From the NCBI RefSeq assembly GCF_000760595.1, contig NZ_BBNM01000017.1, positions 1 to 52,295 on the forward strand: a stretch of 52,295 bases of DNA. Reading direction: 5' to 3'. Positions 9,083-17,149 of the stretch are shown here, one piece after another. The stretch is from Acinetobacter soli (GTDB lineage: Bacteria; Pseudomonadota; Gammaproteobacteria; Pseudomonadales; Moraxellaceae). The position numbers were made by a program, and so were the translations under genes. The notes under the pieces were generated by a model, which worked only from the letters and a program-made list of their open reading frames with translations, was not told the DNA's origin and did no database searches. The number at the start of each line of letters is the position of its first letter. The stretch's first letter is position 1.

Positions 9083-9290
9083 TATAAACTAACAATCAGC
9101 ACTGGGTTTACTCAAGTTAATGGATTAACTGATTGCCATTAAGCCTGTTGATCTGGTTTAAAAACTTTCAGTTTATTCCTTACTGGCCTGAGAAAATTCA
9201 AAATCCCACAAAAGGCGGTGATTGTATCTAAAATTTTGCCGTGCTACGGTATAAACAATATTGAAGATGAATGTTAGTCGGGAGATATCA

Positions 9291-9671
9291 GTGAGTTATT
9301 ATCATATTTTGATTGAAGTGAACGATCACATCAGCACAATTGAGCAAACACGTGATATCGAGATTTTTGATATTATTGAGATCAAACCCTTTTTACATTC
9401 GATTTTACTGCCGTATTTCAACGAACAAATTATTGAATTAGAAGATGAAAATCTTGATTATCAGGATATTTTACATCTTGAAGTTAAACAAACGCTGCTA
9501 CCAATTAAAGACTTGATTGAAGAAGAACAAAAACTGCTACCAAGCGACACCGATGTCACCATCACGGCTTACGAAATTTTTAATGATCGTGAACTCAGCC
9601 AAGATGTCACTACCGTCATTATGGATATTTTAGAAGCGGTAAAATTGGATCAGCCTCCAATCGAACTTTAA
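9291..9671 (+). CDS. Conserved-looking acidic protein of unknown function (126 aa)
   Basis: Not recognised. The chosen start is the GTG at 9291 because GGGAG lies 7 bp upstream; in-frame ATGs at 9261 and 9267 lack such a site. The protein is strongly acidic (many Glu and Asp in ELEDENLDYQ and IEEEQK) with alternating hydrophobic segments (YYHILIEVND, FLHSILLPYF, VTTVIMDILEAVKL), suggesting a small alpha/beta cytoplasmic protein. There are no Cys, no signal peptide and no membrane segment. It faces the lytic transglycosylase gene convergently across a shared terminator; no functional link is implied. Confidence 0.7.
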   Translation: MSYYHILIEVNDHISTIEQTRDIEIFDIIEIKPFLHSILLPYFNEQIIELEDENLDYQDILHLEVKQTLLPIKDLIEEEQKLLPSDTDVTITAYEIFNDRELSQDVTTVIMDILEAVKLDQPPIEL

Positions 9672-9690
9672 CTATTAAACAGTCAGCATA

Positions 9691-9725
9691 AAAAAAGGGC
9701 GATACCGGTCTGATCGCCCTTTTTT
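9691..9725. terminator. Bidirectional terminator between convergent genes
   Basis: Perfect 13-bp arms (9691-9703 and 9713-9725, core GGGCGAT) flanked by A-run and T-run, working in both directions between the 126-aa gene and the lytic transglycosylase gene. Confidence 0.92.
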
Positions 9726-9728
9726 ATT

Positions 9729-11024
9729 TTATTGCATCATGCGTCTTGCTTGCTCTTGTCGGAAGGCACGTAAAATTTGTTGCCCCGCCCGACCCGTCGG
9801 ATTTAGGCCCAATCGGGTTTGCTCTTGCTGAATCGCCTGACGACTTTTATCTCCAATCAAACCATCTACCGCTCCGATATCATAGCCACGCTGAAGTAAA
9901 AACTGCTGGATTTCACGGCGCTCGGCACGTGAGGTTCCCGGATCATCTGTGGGCCATGCGGTTAGAAAAGGTCCGGCACCTTGGAGACGATCTGACAAAT
10001 GTGCAATTGCCAGACCATAACTTTCTGCGGCGTTATAGCTATAAATGGCATCGAAGTTTTTAAAGACTAAAAATGCTGGTCCGGTCGCACCTGCAGGTAG
10101 CATTAAGCCCGCTGGCGTATTCGACGAGAGATTTCCCTGAATTAAAGCCGTTCCATCTGCGCGTGTTAGGCCTTGTGCCAACCAGTAGCTCAGTGGACGT
10201 TTATTACGACGCCCTTCGCCCGAGACAGACATTCCGGGAGGTAATTGCACTTCAAAACCCCATGGCATCCCCGTTTGCCAGCCTGCCTGTTTTAAGAAAT
10301 TGGCTGTCGATGCTAAGGCATCTGGCACACTTGAGACCAAATCGCGACGCCCGTCTCCATCAAAATCGACTGCCAATCGATCATAAGTCGATGGCATAAA
10401 CTGCGTATGGCCAAACGCCCCTGCCCACGAGCCTTTTAACTGATCTAAACGCAGATCGCCGCGCTGTAAAATACGTAATGTGGTAAAAAATTCACCACGG
10501 AAATAACTTTGTCGACGCCCTTCACAGCTGAGTGTCCCCAGTGCTTGTAACAACGGATATTTACCGGAAATATCACCATAATTACTTTCGACACCCCACA
10601 CCGCCACAATGGTTTCAACAGGTACACCATACACCTGCGAGGCGCGGTTCAACACATCTCGATACTGTGCCAGTTTTTGCTTTCCAGCATCTACACGTTC
10701 GTTATCGACCAAACCAGACAGATAATCCCAGATCGGCGTTGAAAATTCGGGCTGGTAATTAAGTTTATCTATGACTGAGTAATCTGGAGTCAAATTTTGT
10801 GTGTATTGGTCGTAGGTCGATTCAGAAACACCCGATGCAATCGCCTGTGAGCGTAGATTTGCAAGACAACGCTGAAAATTATCATTTTGTGGTGTAACGG
10901 CTGTGGTCATGACAGGTTTATTTGTGGTTGAGCCATTCACCACTTTTTCATTCAAAATTAATTCGGCATGCGCGGGCGCCATCAGCAATGAACACGTACC
11001 AAGAAAAAAAGACAAACGTCGCAT
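9729..11024 (-). CDS. Lytic murein transglycosylase, MltB type, with C-terminal peptidoglycan-binding domain
   Basis: A 431-residue exported enzyme that cleaves the MurNAc-GlcNAc bond of peptidoglycan with 1,6-anhydro ring formation. Residues 1-20 are a signal peptide ending AHA with no lipobox, so it is a soluble periplasmic form. The SLT_2 domain spans about 50-345, with catalytic Glu146 in VWGVESNYG and GSWAGAFGHTQFMPSTY (198-214). A PG_binding_1 domain (about 370-425, IQQFLLQRGYDIGAVDGLIG) follows. The ATG at 11024 is 9 bp after AGGTG; a GTG at 11036 and an ATG at 11033 are too close to that site. Its anhydro-muropeptide products would feed the recycling enzymes AnmK and Mpl, also in this window. 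Confidence 0.93.
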   Translation of the reverse strand: MRRLSFFLGTCSLLMAPAHAELILNEKVVNGSTTNKPVMTTAVTPQNDNFQRCLANLRSQAIASGVSESTYDQYTQNLTPDYSVIDKLNYQPEFSTPIWDYLSGLVDNERVDAGKQKLAQYRDVLNRASQVYGVPVETIVAVWGVESNYGDISGKYPLLQALGTLSCEGRRQSYFRGEFFTTLRILQRGDLRLDQLKGSWAGAFGHTQFMPSTYDRLAVDFDGDGRRDLVSSVPDALASTANFLKQAGWQTGMPWGFEVQLPPGMSVSGEGRRNKRPLSYWLAQGLTRADGTALIQGNLSSNTPAGLMLPAGATGPAFLVFKNFDAIYSYNAAESYGLAIAHLSDRLQGAGPFLTAWPTDDPGTSRAERREIQQFLLQRGYDIGAVDGLIGDKSRQAIQQEQTRLGLNPTGRAGQQILRAFRQEQARRMMQ

Positions 11025-11157
11025 TATTATCATCACCTGTTTTAAATTTAAAAAAGCAAATCCTGTGCTTACCTTAGCACTATGGCAACGAAATCAAAGC
11101 GTGAATTCGTAAATTTGAATTCATATTCTGCACTTTAAATTCAAAGTATAGAAAAAG

Positions 11158-11166
11158 TTATCCACA
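11158..11166 (+). promoter_or_regulatory. DnaA box (TTATCCACA)
   Basis: Perfect match to the high-affinity consensus TTATNCACA, inside the 12-mer repeat array. Confidence 0.8.
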
Positions 11167-11262
11167 CCACTCATTTTAAATTCAAAAACAGTTCAAAAAG
11201 TTTAAATTCAAATCCAGACATTTTAAATTCAAAAATTTTTCACGCTTTTATTGCATTCAAGC

Positions 11263-11271
11263 TGTGGATAA
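11263..11271 (-). promoter_or_regulatory. DnaA box (TGTGGATAA, reverse)
   Basis: Perfect reverse-strand match to TTATCCACA, about 100 bp from the first box and facing it. Confidence 0.8.
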
Positions 11272-11497
11272 GTCACTTTAACTTGGTTTTGAATTCAAAT
11301 CGCATCTAAAGAAAAACTTTGAATTCAAAGTTTTCATATTGTTTTAAATTTAAAGTTTTATTGTGCGCAGAATTTGAATTTAAAACAGATCATTTGCAGG
11401 AATTCATCACGGCTAATTGTGTTTTTGAACACGATTTTAAATTCATTGCAGTGGCTGAATATCTACTGTTCCAAAATCAGGGCGGCTATCTTACCCA

Positions 11498-11536
11498 AAA
11501 AAAAATTAAAAAAAAGCGACCAGCTTGCTGATCGCT
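11498..11536 (-). terminator. purEK terminator
   Basis: Hairpin AGCGA-C-CAGC-TT-GCTG-A-TCGCT (11515-11536), followed on the minus strand by a T-rich tail (two runs of eight or more T). It lies 22 bp past the purK stop. Confidence 0.88.
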
Positions 11537-11558
11537 TGATTTATACACCTGAAATGAA

Positions 11559-12683
11559 CTAAATGGTTATGTCTTGAGTTAATGCCAACGGTTCTGGCAA
11601 AATTTCCGCCAATTGACGACATAAATGCGTCAATTCACTTTGATTCAACGGCATTAAAGTGATGTGTCCCAATTTACGGCCTTCACGTTCGCTCTTGTTA
11701 TACAAGTGCAAATGCGCGCCGTTCAGCGCCAAAACATCTTCAGATTTTGGATGCTGACCAATAATATTCACCATCACTGTCGGGCGAACCACCTCGGTCG
11801 AACCCAAAGGCAAGCCAGCAACGGCACGAACATGATTTTCAAATTGTGAGCACACCGCACCTTCAATCGACCAGTGGCCCGAATTATGAACACGTGGTGC
11901 CATTTCGTTGGCAAATAAGCCCTGTTCGGTGACAAACAGCTCAAGCGTTAGAACACCCACATAATTCAGATGGTTCAGCAGACGCGTAATGTAATCCTGA
12001 GCAACAGGCTGTAAGGCTTCACTGCGAGGTGCAGGCACAATCGAATGCGACAAAATGCCGTGATGATGGTGATTTTCTGCCAACGGCCAAGTTTTCACTT
12101 CACCATCTTGACCACGCACTGCAATAATCGAAACTTCACGAGAAAACTGAACAAAACTTTCTGCAATCAATGATTTGGCAGGGCCAAGCTCTTGCCAAGC
12201 TTGATCAATTTGCTCCGCTTCACGCAGTACAAACTGACCTTTGCCATCGTAACCGCCAGTGGCTGTTTTCAGCACAATCGGTAAACCTAGCTGCGCTACA
12301 GCAGTTTGAAGCGATTCAAGGCTATCGACGGCTCGAAACGGCGCGACTGGAATCTCCAGACGCTGAAACAGCTCTTTTTCAAGCAAACGATTCTGCGCAG
12401 TTGCCAAGGCCTGACGTGGCGGATAAATGGCTTTGTCTTGACTCAGACGGTCTACATCGGCCAATGGCGTATTTTCAAACTCAAGACTAAATACATCTGC
12501 ACTTTCAATAAATGCCTGCAATGCATTCGGATCTTGCTCGGTAGAGTAAACCTGACCCAAGATTGCTGCTGGACAATCTGCATTCGACTCGAAGAACGTA
12601 CATTCAAGATTAAGGGGCAGGGCCGCTTGTGCCATCATACGGCCAAGCTGTCCACCACCAAAAATTCCGATGGTTTTATTCAT
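11559..12683 (-). CDS. purK: N5-carboxyaminoimidazole ribonucleotide synthase (PurK)
   Basis: A 374-residue ATP-grasp enzyme of de novo purine synthesis that uses ATP and bicarbonate to convert AIR to N5-CAIR. The N-terminus IGIFGGGQLGRMMAQAA (5-21) is the typical PurK nucleotide-like motif. The ATP-grasp lobe contains LPIVLKTATGGYDGKGQ, and the metal/ATP site is in LELFVTEQGLFANEMAPRVHNSGHWS. It follows purE with a 10-bp gap on the same strand, forming a purE-purK operon, with a terminator after purK. Confidence 0.97.
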   Translation of the reverse strand: MNKTIGIFGGGQLGRMMAQAALPLNLECTFFESNADCPAAILGQVYSTEQDPNALQAFIESADVFSLEFENTPLADVDRLSQDKAIYPPRQALATAQNRLLEKELFQRLEIPVAPFRAVDSLESLQTAVAQLGLPIVLKTATGGYDGKGQFVLREAEQIDQAWQELGPAKSLIAESFVQFSREVSIIAVRGQDGEVKTWPLAENHHHHGILSHSIVPAPRSEALQPVAQDYITRLLNHLNYVGVLTLELFVTEQGLFANEMAPRVHNSGHWSIEGAVCSQFENHVRAVAGLPLGSTEVVRPTVMVNIIGQHPKSEDVLALNGAHLHLYNKSEREGRKLGHITLMPLNQSELTHLCRQLAEILPEPLALTQDITI

Positions 12684-12693
12684 GATCGCCTCG

Positions 12694-13209
12694 TTATGCC
12701 TGACCTGGAATGTTATTGCTGGCTACCTTATCGGTTTGTGCAGCACGAAAATCCGCCACGTTTTGCGCAATCTCTGGACGCGTCAGCCCTAAAATCTGTG
12801 CCGCCATAATCGCTGCATTGGTTGCGCCTGCCGGGCCAATCGCCAAAGTACCCACTGCAATACCCGCAGGCATTTGTACAATCGAAAGCAAAGAATCGAC
12901 ACCGTTTAAGATCGATGATTTGACTGGAACACCCAATACAGGCAAATCGGTTTTTGCTGCACACATACCTGGGAGGTGCGCCGCGCCGCCTGCACCAGCA
13001 ATAATCACTTGAATCCCGCGATCACGCGCTGTCTCGGCATATTCAAACAAACGATCTGGTGTCCGATGTGCTGATACCACCTCAGCCTCAAATGGTACGC
13101 CAAGCTGTTTGAGCATATTGGCAGTATGTTCCAGTGTTGCCCAATCCGATTGAGACCCCATAATAATTCCGACTAAGGGTTGAGCATCTTTCGCTGCGAC
13201 CGCGTTCAT
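12694..13209 (-). CDS. purE: N5-carboxyaminoimidazole ribonucleotide mutase (PurE)
   Basis: A 171-residue enzyme, normal for class I PurE, which rearranges N5-CAIR to CAIR right after the PurK step. Motifs are [11 protein letters not shown] (about 13-23), [10 protein letters not shown] and the glycine-rich [12 protein letters not shown], with the later GVPVKS and [12 protein letters not shown] blocks. The ATG at 13209 has a GGAAG ribosome site; the longer frame upstream is not protein-like. It is the first gene of the purE-purK pair. Confidence 0.97.
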   Translation of the reverse strand: MNAVAAKDAQPLVGIIMGSQSDWATLEHTANMLKQLGVPFEAEVVSAHRTPDRLFEYAETARDRGIQVIIAGAGGAAHLPGMCAAKTDLPVLGVPVKSSILNGVDSLLSIVQMPAGIAVGTLAIGPAGATNAAIMAAQILGLTRPEIAQNVADFRAAQTDKVASNNIPGQA

Positions 13210-13350
13210 TGGCACTTCCAGAGAGTAATAAGAAAAACGGGATATCCTGACTTGCATCAAGACAAAAAAGATTATGCGCGCCATTATAGCGTCTTTTTTC
13301 GACGTCTCCAAAAATCTTCATCGATTCTGCGATGCTTTTGTACGCTTTTG

Positions 13351-13394
13351 CTGACAGCATTTCAGGAAATTTTCGACTGTTTTGATGCTGTCAG
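13351..13394. promoter_or_regulatory. Long inverted repeat upstream of the candidate small RNA
   Basis: Perfect 10-bp arms, CTGACAGCAT (13351-13360) and ATGCTGTCAG (13385-13394), 24 bp apart. The repeat ends 6 bp before a possible -10 box TATTCT (13401-13406). It could be an activator site, comparable in position to the GacA upstream element of rsmY/rsmZ, but it does not match the known Gac box. Confidence 0.5.
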
Positions 13395-13411
13395 ATCGCC
13401 TATTCTAAATT

Positions 13412-13540
13412 CATCAGGAACAGGACGTTCCAGAACATAAAACAACAATGATACGTTCATGCATCAGGATGTGAGGTACGACAGGCGTTATACCTAGGAA
13501 CCAAGATACGAGAAAGCCCGACAGGATGTCGGGCTTTTTT
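13412..13540 (+). ncRNA. Candidate CsrA-binding small RNA (CsrB/RsmZ-like)
   Basis: A predicted transcript of about 130 nt reading rightward between purE and a convergent membrane-protein gene. It contains five AGGA motifs, four as CAGGA and one as TAGGA (GGA at 13417, 13423, 13467, 13497, 13524). Three lie in or at hairpin loops: GGAAC-AGGAC-GTTCC, TGCAT-CAGG-ATGTG and the terminator CCCGACA-GGA-TGTCGGG. Two match the core of the CsrA SELEX consensus (ACARGGAUGU). A strong terminator with T6 only on this strand ends it. No protein frame is supported. This architecture is known for CsrA/RsmA-titrating RNAs; identity is inferred, and the 5' end is approximate. Confidence 0.55.
13514..13540 (+). 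terminator. Terminator of the candidate small RNA
   Basis: Perfect 10-bp stem (13514-13523 with 13527-13536, core GCCCGACA), a GGA loop, then T6 on the plus strand. On the minus strand the tail is TTTCTC, a weaker stop, but it could also serve the gene ending at 13560. Confidence 0.88.
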
Positions 13541-13559
13541 GATGATCTCGATTTTTTCT

Positions 13560-13904
13560 TTACTGACTACGAAATACGAAATACACACAGCCCATCAAAC
13601 ACAGCATGGCCCACAAATAGTCAATCTTAAACGGCTGTTTAAACATAAATAGCATAAACGGCGTAAAGACCAGCAAAGTCACCACTTCTTGGGTAATTTT
13701 CATTTGTCCCAGACTCCAGCCATGCTGATCTAGATAACGCGTGGCCGGAATCATAAAACTGTATTCGAGTAGGGCAATGGCCCAGCCAAATAAAATCGCT
13801 TGCCAGAGTGGAGCGTGGTGCAAAAACTTTAAGTGTCCGTACCATGCCAAGGTCATGAAACAGTTGGAAATAATCAGCAGCAATAAAGGAAAGGAGAGGG
13901 CCAT
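13560..13904 (-). CDS. Small DMT-superfamily membrane protein (DUF486 type)
   Basis: A 114-residue inner-membrane protein with four predicted transmembrane helices (about 4-22, 31-48, 68-87, 92-110). It has the DUF486 pattern NCFMTLAWYGHLKF near the N-terminus and KITQEVVTLLVF in the third helix. The family belongs to the drug/metabolite transporter superfamily but has no established substrate. The ATG at 13904 starts directly at the first helix; an in-frame ATG 39 bp upstream is possible. It converges on the candidate small RNA. Confidence 0.85.
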   Translation of the reverse strand: MALSFPLLLLIISNCFMTLAWYGHLKFLHHAPLWQAILFGWAIALLEYSFMIPATRYLDQHGWSLGQMKITQEVVTLLVFTPFMLFMFKQPFKIDYLWAMLCLMGCVYFVFRSQ

Positions 13905-13963
13905 AATGTGCTCAAAAGTGATTGATGCCTGCTTAGCGTACACGGCAATGCTTAAAAGTAAAA

Positions 13964-14545
13964 TCAGTCAATATCACGACTGGCATCACTATACCAATAC
14001 ACGCCATCGGCGTAATGCTTATAGCGCTGCCGTACAGGCAAAAAATTAAGTTCGCGCTGCGTAGTTTGCAGAAATTGCTTGAGGATTATCTGGGAGGATT
14101 CATCGACTGAACGCCGATAATCCGAATCGTTCAGCATAATCTTCTGTCCGTTTCGTAAATAAAAATGGATGCAAATTTTAGAACTTTTTAAGGCAGGTGC
14201 TTGAGTGGCATAGTCATAACTATAAAAACCTACAATATCGGCTTTGGCATAGCACTGTGGCAGCGCCTGACCCAACTGCACATACATGCAACTGGCATCA
14301 AACCAGATCTGAACCTGCTTTGAAAACATGCGCACCAACCCTGCAACCGTCCCGAAATACAGTAGAAATAAGAGACTGACAGGCCCTAAATAAAAGTCTG
14401 CACCCACTACATAGACATAGATCAGTACAAAAACCAGCAAAACAGGCACACACATCCATAGCACCTGAAATGCTGAATAAGGATACACCCGCTCAAAGCT
14501 AAAAATCCGGGTGGGTTGCGTCTGTATAATGGATGCTTTACTCAC
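13964..14545 (-). CDS. Membrane protein with N-terminal two-helix anchor, unknown function (193 aa)
   Basis: Not assigned to a named gene. It starts with GTG at 14545. Two transmembrane helices are predicted (about 27-47 and 53-71). The remaining soluble part (about 75-180) has alternating beta strands (VQIWFDASCMYVQL, ADIVGFYSYDY, ICIHFYLRNGQKIML) that resemble the PH-like or YcxB-like cytoplasmic domains attached to such anchors. Residues 82-150 look like a strand-rich sensor or scaffold, but no motif is diagnostic. It is about 200 bp from mpl, which is divergent. Confidence 0.65.
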   Translation of the reverse strand: MSKASIIQTQPTRIFSFERVYPYSAFQVLWMCVPVLLVFVLIYVYVVGADFYLGPVSLLFLLYFGTVAGLVRMFSKQVQIWFDASCMYVQLGQALPQCYAKADIVGFYSYDYATQAPALKSSKICIHFYLRNGQKIMLNDSDYRRSVDESSQIILKQFLQTTQRELNFLPVRQRYKHYADGVYWYSDASRDID

Positions 14546-14743
14546 TGCTCAGCTTGCTACAAATTTACGCGCTAAGCATTACTATGCCGTATTTTTAGCC
14601 AGAATGCGACGACCTCAGCCGATAACAAGAAAAACTATCTTTTCAGAAACAGCCTTGATATCGTTGCACTCAAATTTTAACGATTTAGACAACAGCACCG
14701 AGCAAATGAAGTGATGTGTCAATGACAGTGGAGTAGGCAAGTA

Positions 14744-16105
14744 ATGCATCTGCATATTTTGGGTATTTGTGGCACATTTATGGGTTCTTTGGCGCTTTTG
14801 GCCCGCGATCTGGGTCATAAAGTGACAGGTTCCGATGCCAACGTCTATCCACCCATGTCGACTCAACTCGAACGTGCAGGCATCGAATTGATGCAAGGTT
14901 ACGACCGAAGCCACTTACAACCACACCCTGATCTGGTCATTGTGGGCAATGCCATGAAACGTGGTATCGATGCGATCGAGTACATGCTGAATCAGGGCCT
15001 ACCTTATATCTCCGGCCCACAATTTCTGGCCGATCATGTATTGCAAGGCAAACATGTGTTGGGCGTTGCAGGGACACATGGCAAAACCACCACTACAACT
15101 ATGCTGGCCTGGGTGCTCGACCAGGCGGGTTTAAATCCCGGCTTTTTGATTGGCGGTGTTCCGCTGGGTTTTAGCGAAAGTGCGCGTTTGGGCGGCGGAA
15201 AATATTTCTGTGTTGAAGCGGATGAGTACGATTCTGCTTTTTTTGATAAACGCTCCAAGTTTGTTCATTATCACCCTAAAACAGCGATTTTAAATAACCT
15301 CGAATTTGACCATGCCGACATCTTTGATGATCTGGCTGCCATTCAAAAACAGTTTCATCATCTGGTACGTACCATTCCAAGTGAAGGCTGTATTATTAGT
15401 CCAACCACCGAAACCAATATTGATGAAGTCTTGGCTATGGGCTGCTGGACGCCTGTGGTTCGTACCAGCTTAAATGCCAACGATGCACAAATCAGTGCTG
15501 AGCAACTCAGCGCCGACGGTAGTCATTTTAAAGTCCTTGAACACGGCGTGGTTCAAGGTGAAGTTCGCTGGAATATGACCGGTCAGCATAGCGTTGCCAA
15601 TGCACTTGCAACTATTGCGGCGGCTCAGCATGTCGGAGTGAGTATTGCACAGGCCTGTGAGGCGTTATCTGCTTTTGGCGGTGTGAAGCGTCGTATGGAA
15701 CTGTTGGGAACCATTCGGGGGATTGAAGTGTATGACGACTTTGCCCATCACCCCACTGCAATTGAAACTACGCTCGATGGTGCACGTCAACGTTTGGGTA
15801 ACCGCCGTTTATGGGCAGTGATTGAACCGCGCTCGAATACCATGCGCATGGGCAGTCATAAAGAGGGATTGGCAGATGCTGCACGTCTGGCCGATGAAGT
15901 CATATGGTATCAACCAGAAGGTCTAGACTGGGATTTGCAGCCCGTGATTGAGGCTGCGGTTAATTCTGCACAAGTCAGTCACTCGCTGGATGAGATTATT
16001 CAGCGAATTCGTTCAGAAGCCGCTGAAGGTGATGCGGTCGTCATCATGTCGAATGGTGGTTTCGGTGGGCTGCATCAAAAATTAATTTCTGCTTTACAAG
16101 ATTAA
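14744..16105 (+). CDS. mpl: UDP-MurNAc:L-Ala-gamma-D-Glu-meso-DAP ligase (Mpl)
   Basis: A 453-residue Mur-ligase-family enzyme that reattaches the recycled tripeptide L-Ala-gamma-D-Glu-meso-DAP to UDP-MurNAc in the cytoplasm. The N-terminus HLHILGICGTFMGSLALLA is characteristic of Mpl. The ATP loop GTHGKTTT is at 110-117, followed by VEADEYDSAFFDKRSKF and the C-terminal DDFAHHPTAIETTL motif shared with MurC. The start has a weak AGG upstream. It stands alone. With the transglycosylase and AnmK elsewhere in this window it represents cell-wall recycling. Confidence 0.97.
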   Translation: MHLHILGICGTFMGSLALLARDLGHKVTGSDANVYPPMSTQLERAGIELMQGYDRSHLQPHPDLVIVGNAMKRGIDAIEYMLNQGLPYISGPQFLADHVLQGKHVLGVAGTHGKTTTTTMLAWVLDQAGLNPGFLIGGVPLGFSESARLGGGKYFCVEADEYDSAFFDKRSKFVHYHPKTAILNNLEFDHADIFDDLAAIQKQFHHLVRTIPSEGCIISPTTETNIDEVLAMGCWTPVVRTSLNANDAQISAEQLSADGSHFKVLEHGVVQGEVRWNMTGQHSVANALATIAAAQHVGVSIAQACEALSAFGGVKRRMELLGTIRGIEVYDDFAHHPTAIETTLDGARQRLGNRRLWAVIEPRSNTMRMGSHKEGLADAARLADEVIWYQPEGLDWDLQPVIEAAVNSAQVSHSLDEIIQRIRSEAAEGDAVVIMSNGGFGGLHQKLISALQD

Positions 16106-16276
16106 TTCATCAGCAGCGCTGCTTGAGTGAAGGGGCTTCATTTGTGCCTTCACTCGAGTCATGTCTTCAATTGCTGCTTAAACAGTCAATTCTTACAAAA
16201 CTGTGCGGATTTACAATTTCAGATTGTGCTGATTTCTTTATGATGCGTGCTTTCTTCATTTGAGAGTGGAGGGCAC

Positions 16277-16873
16277 ATGCCTATTGAAACGCTCAATCTC
16301 GAGCTGTTTAGCCTGATCAATGCATCGGCCGAAGCGAAGCCGTGGATCATTCATCTGGCTATTTTTATTGCCAATGATTTACTGTATCTGGTGTTAGGTC
16401 TGCTGGTTTTTTTGTGGTGCTTTGGCGATCTTGCCAACAAGGAACGTGCCTTAAGAGCAGTCTTATTGACCTCGATTGCACTCGGTTTTGGTTATTTGAT
16501 TTCACTGTATTATCCACATTCGCGTCCCTTTGTACTGGGTGTTGGTCATACCCTGATTGAGCACAGCGCTACCGCTTCCTTTCCAAGTAATCACATGCTG
16601 ATTTTTAGTACCATCGCATTGTCATACTTAAGTGTTGGGCGACGAGTGGCTGGCGGCATTTTATTGCTCATGGCGTTTGCAGTGGCTTGGTCACGTATTT
16701 ATATTGGGGTACATTTCCCGCTGGATATGCTCGGTGCCTTTGGTGTGGCGTTGGTGATTAATGGCCTTGGCGTATATATATGGCCGCTGTGTCAAACGCA
16801 CATTATGCACATGGCAGTTGCCGCATATTCATGGTTATTTCATCCGCTACTGCGTCGTGGCTGGTTGAAATAA
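16277..16873 (+). CDS. PAP2-family membrane phosphatase (undecaprenyl-diphosphatase type)
   Basis: A 198-residue integral membrane phosphatase with about five or six helices. PAP2 motifs are YYPHSRPF (motif 1, where the leading Lys of KX6RP is not obvious), SFPSNHMLIF (motif 2, PSNH) and SRIYIGVHFPLD (motif 3). BcrC/YbjG-like enzymes with this layout dephosphorylate undecaprenyl diphosphate on the periplasmic side for lipid-carrier recycling; that substrate is inferred. The ATG at 16277 follows GGAGGG. It is separated from mpl by about 170 bp. Confidence 0.88.
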   Translation: MPIETLNLELFSLINASAEAKPWIIHLAIFIANDLLYLVLGLLVFLWCFGDLANKERALRAVLLTSIALGFGYLISLYYPHSRPFVLGVGHTLIEHSATASFPSNHMLIFSTIALSYLSVGRRVAGGILLLMAFAVAWSRIYIGVHFPLDMLGAFGVALVINGLGVYIWPLCQTHIMHMAVAAYSWLFHPLLRRGWLK

Positions 16874-16940
16874 AGCTGTGACTCGGTGCTTGATCTTTGA
16901 TCGCGACTGTGGCATGCTTTTCATCCAAAGCAAAATTTAG

Positions 16941-17073
16941 TTTGACAAGGGGAGTAGCCTCCTCCAAGCGTTTCGAGCATGACTCAAACGCGTCAGATAT
17001 CGTCAATACACTTTGAAAAAAGTCGGTATCTGAGCACAGCGTTCTTATTCTGTGTAGGCAAGACCTTGATCAT
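16941..17073 (+). promoter_or_regulatory. yybP-ykoY (manganese) riboswitch aptamer
   Basis: The leader of the TerC-family gene carries the conserved family blocks in order: AAGGGGAGTAGC at 16947, CGTCAATACA at 17001 and GGCAAGACCTTG at 17057-17068. The outer P1 helix can form between CAAGG (16946-16950) and CCTTG (17064-17068). This is the Mn2+-sensing class known upstream of E. coli alx and mntP. No protein frame through it is credible. Family membership is from recalled consensus. Confidence 0.82.
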
Positions 17074-17120
17074 GTTGTTTCAGATTATTATGTTATCTGG
17101 CAGCTGGTCGAGGTTTTTTT
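17060..17120 (+). terminator. Alternative terminator of the riboswitch
   Basis: AAGACCTTGATCA (17060-17072) can pair over 13 positions, including G-U pairs, with TGGTCGAGGTTTT (17105-17117), followed by T-run to 17120. The left strand is the 3' side of aptamer P1, so aptamer folding and termination are mutually exclusive; Mn2+ binding would turn expression on. Confidence 0.65.
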
Positions 17121-17149
17121 ATGACTGCTTGCCGGATAGGGAGAAAAAA

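Larger units (their letters stand above)
11040..11447. repeat. Cluster of TTTRAATTYAAA 12-mers with DnaA boxes (oriC-like array)
   Basis: The gap between the transglycosylase gene and purK contains the 12-mer TTTRAATTYAAA at 11134, 11175, 11201, 11222, 11288, 11318, 11343 and 11373, with near copies at about 11040, 11112 and 11436. Several neighbours are about 21, 30, 41 or 63 bp apart. Two perfect 9-bp DnaA boxes lie among them. The same 12-mer family occurs in the rpmH-dnaA oriC region (34799, 34922, 35045, 35173) and once inside dnaA (35558). No gene is supported here. A role in DnaA titration, DnaA reactivation or origin control is inferred. Confidence 0.8.

Noticed and set aside
11319..11562. 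Short frames in the 12-mer array
   Set aside because: They arise from the AT-rich repeats and have no ribosome sites.
16979..17149. N-terminal extension of the TerC-family gene
   Set aside because: It runs through the riboswitch and lacks similarity to the family N-terminus; the ATG at 17150 has a good ribosome site.
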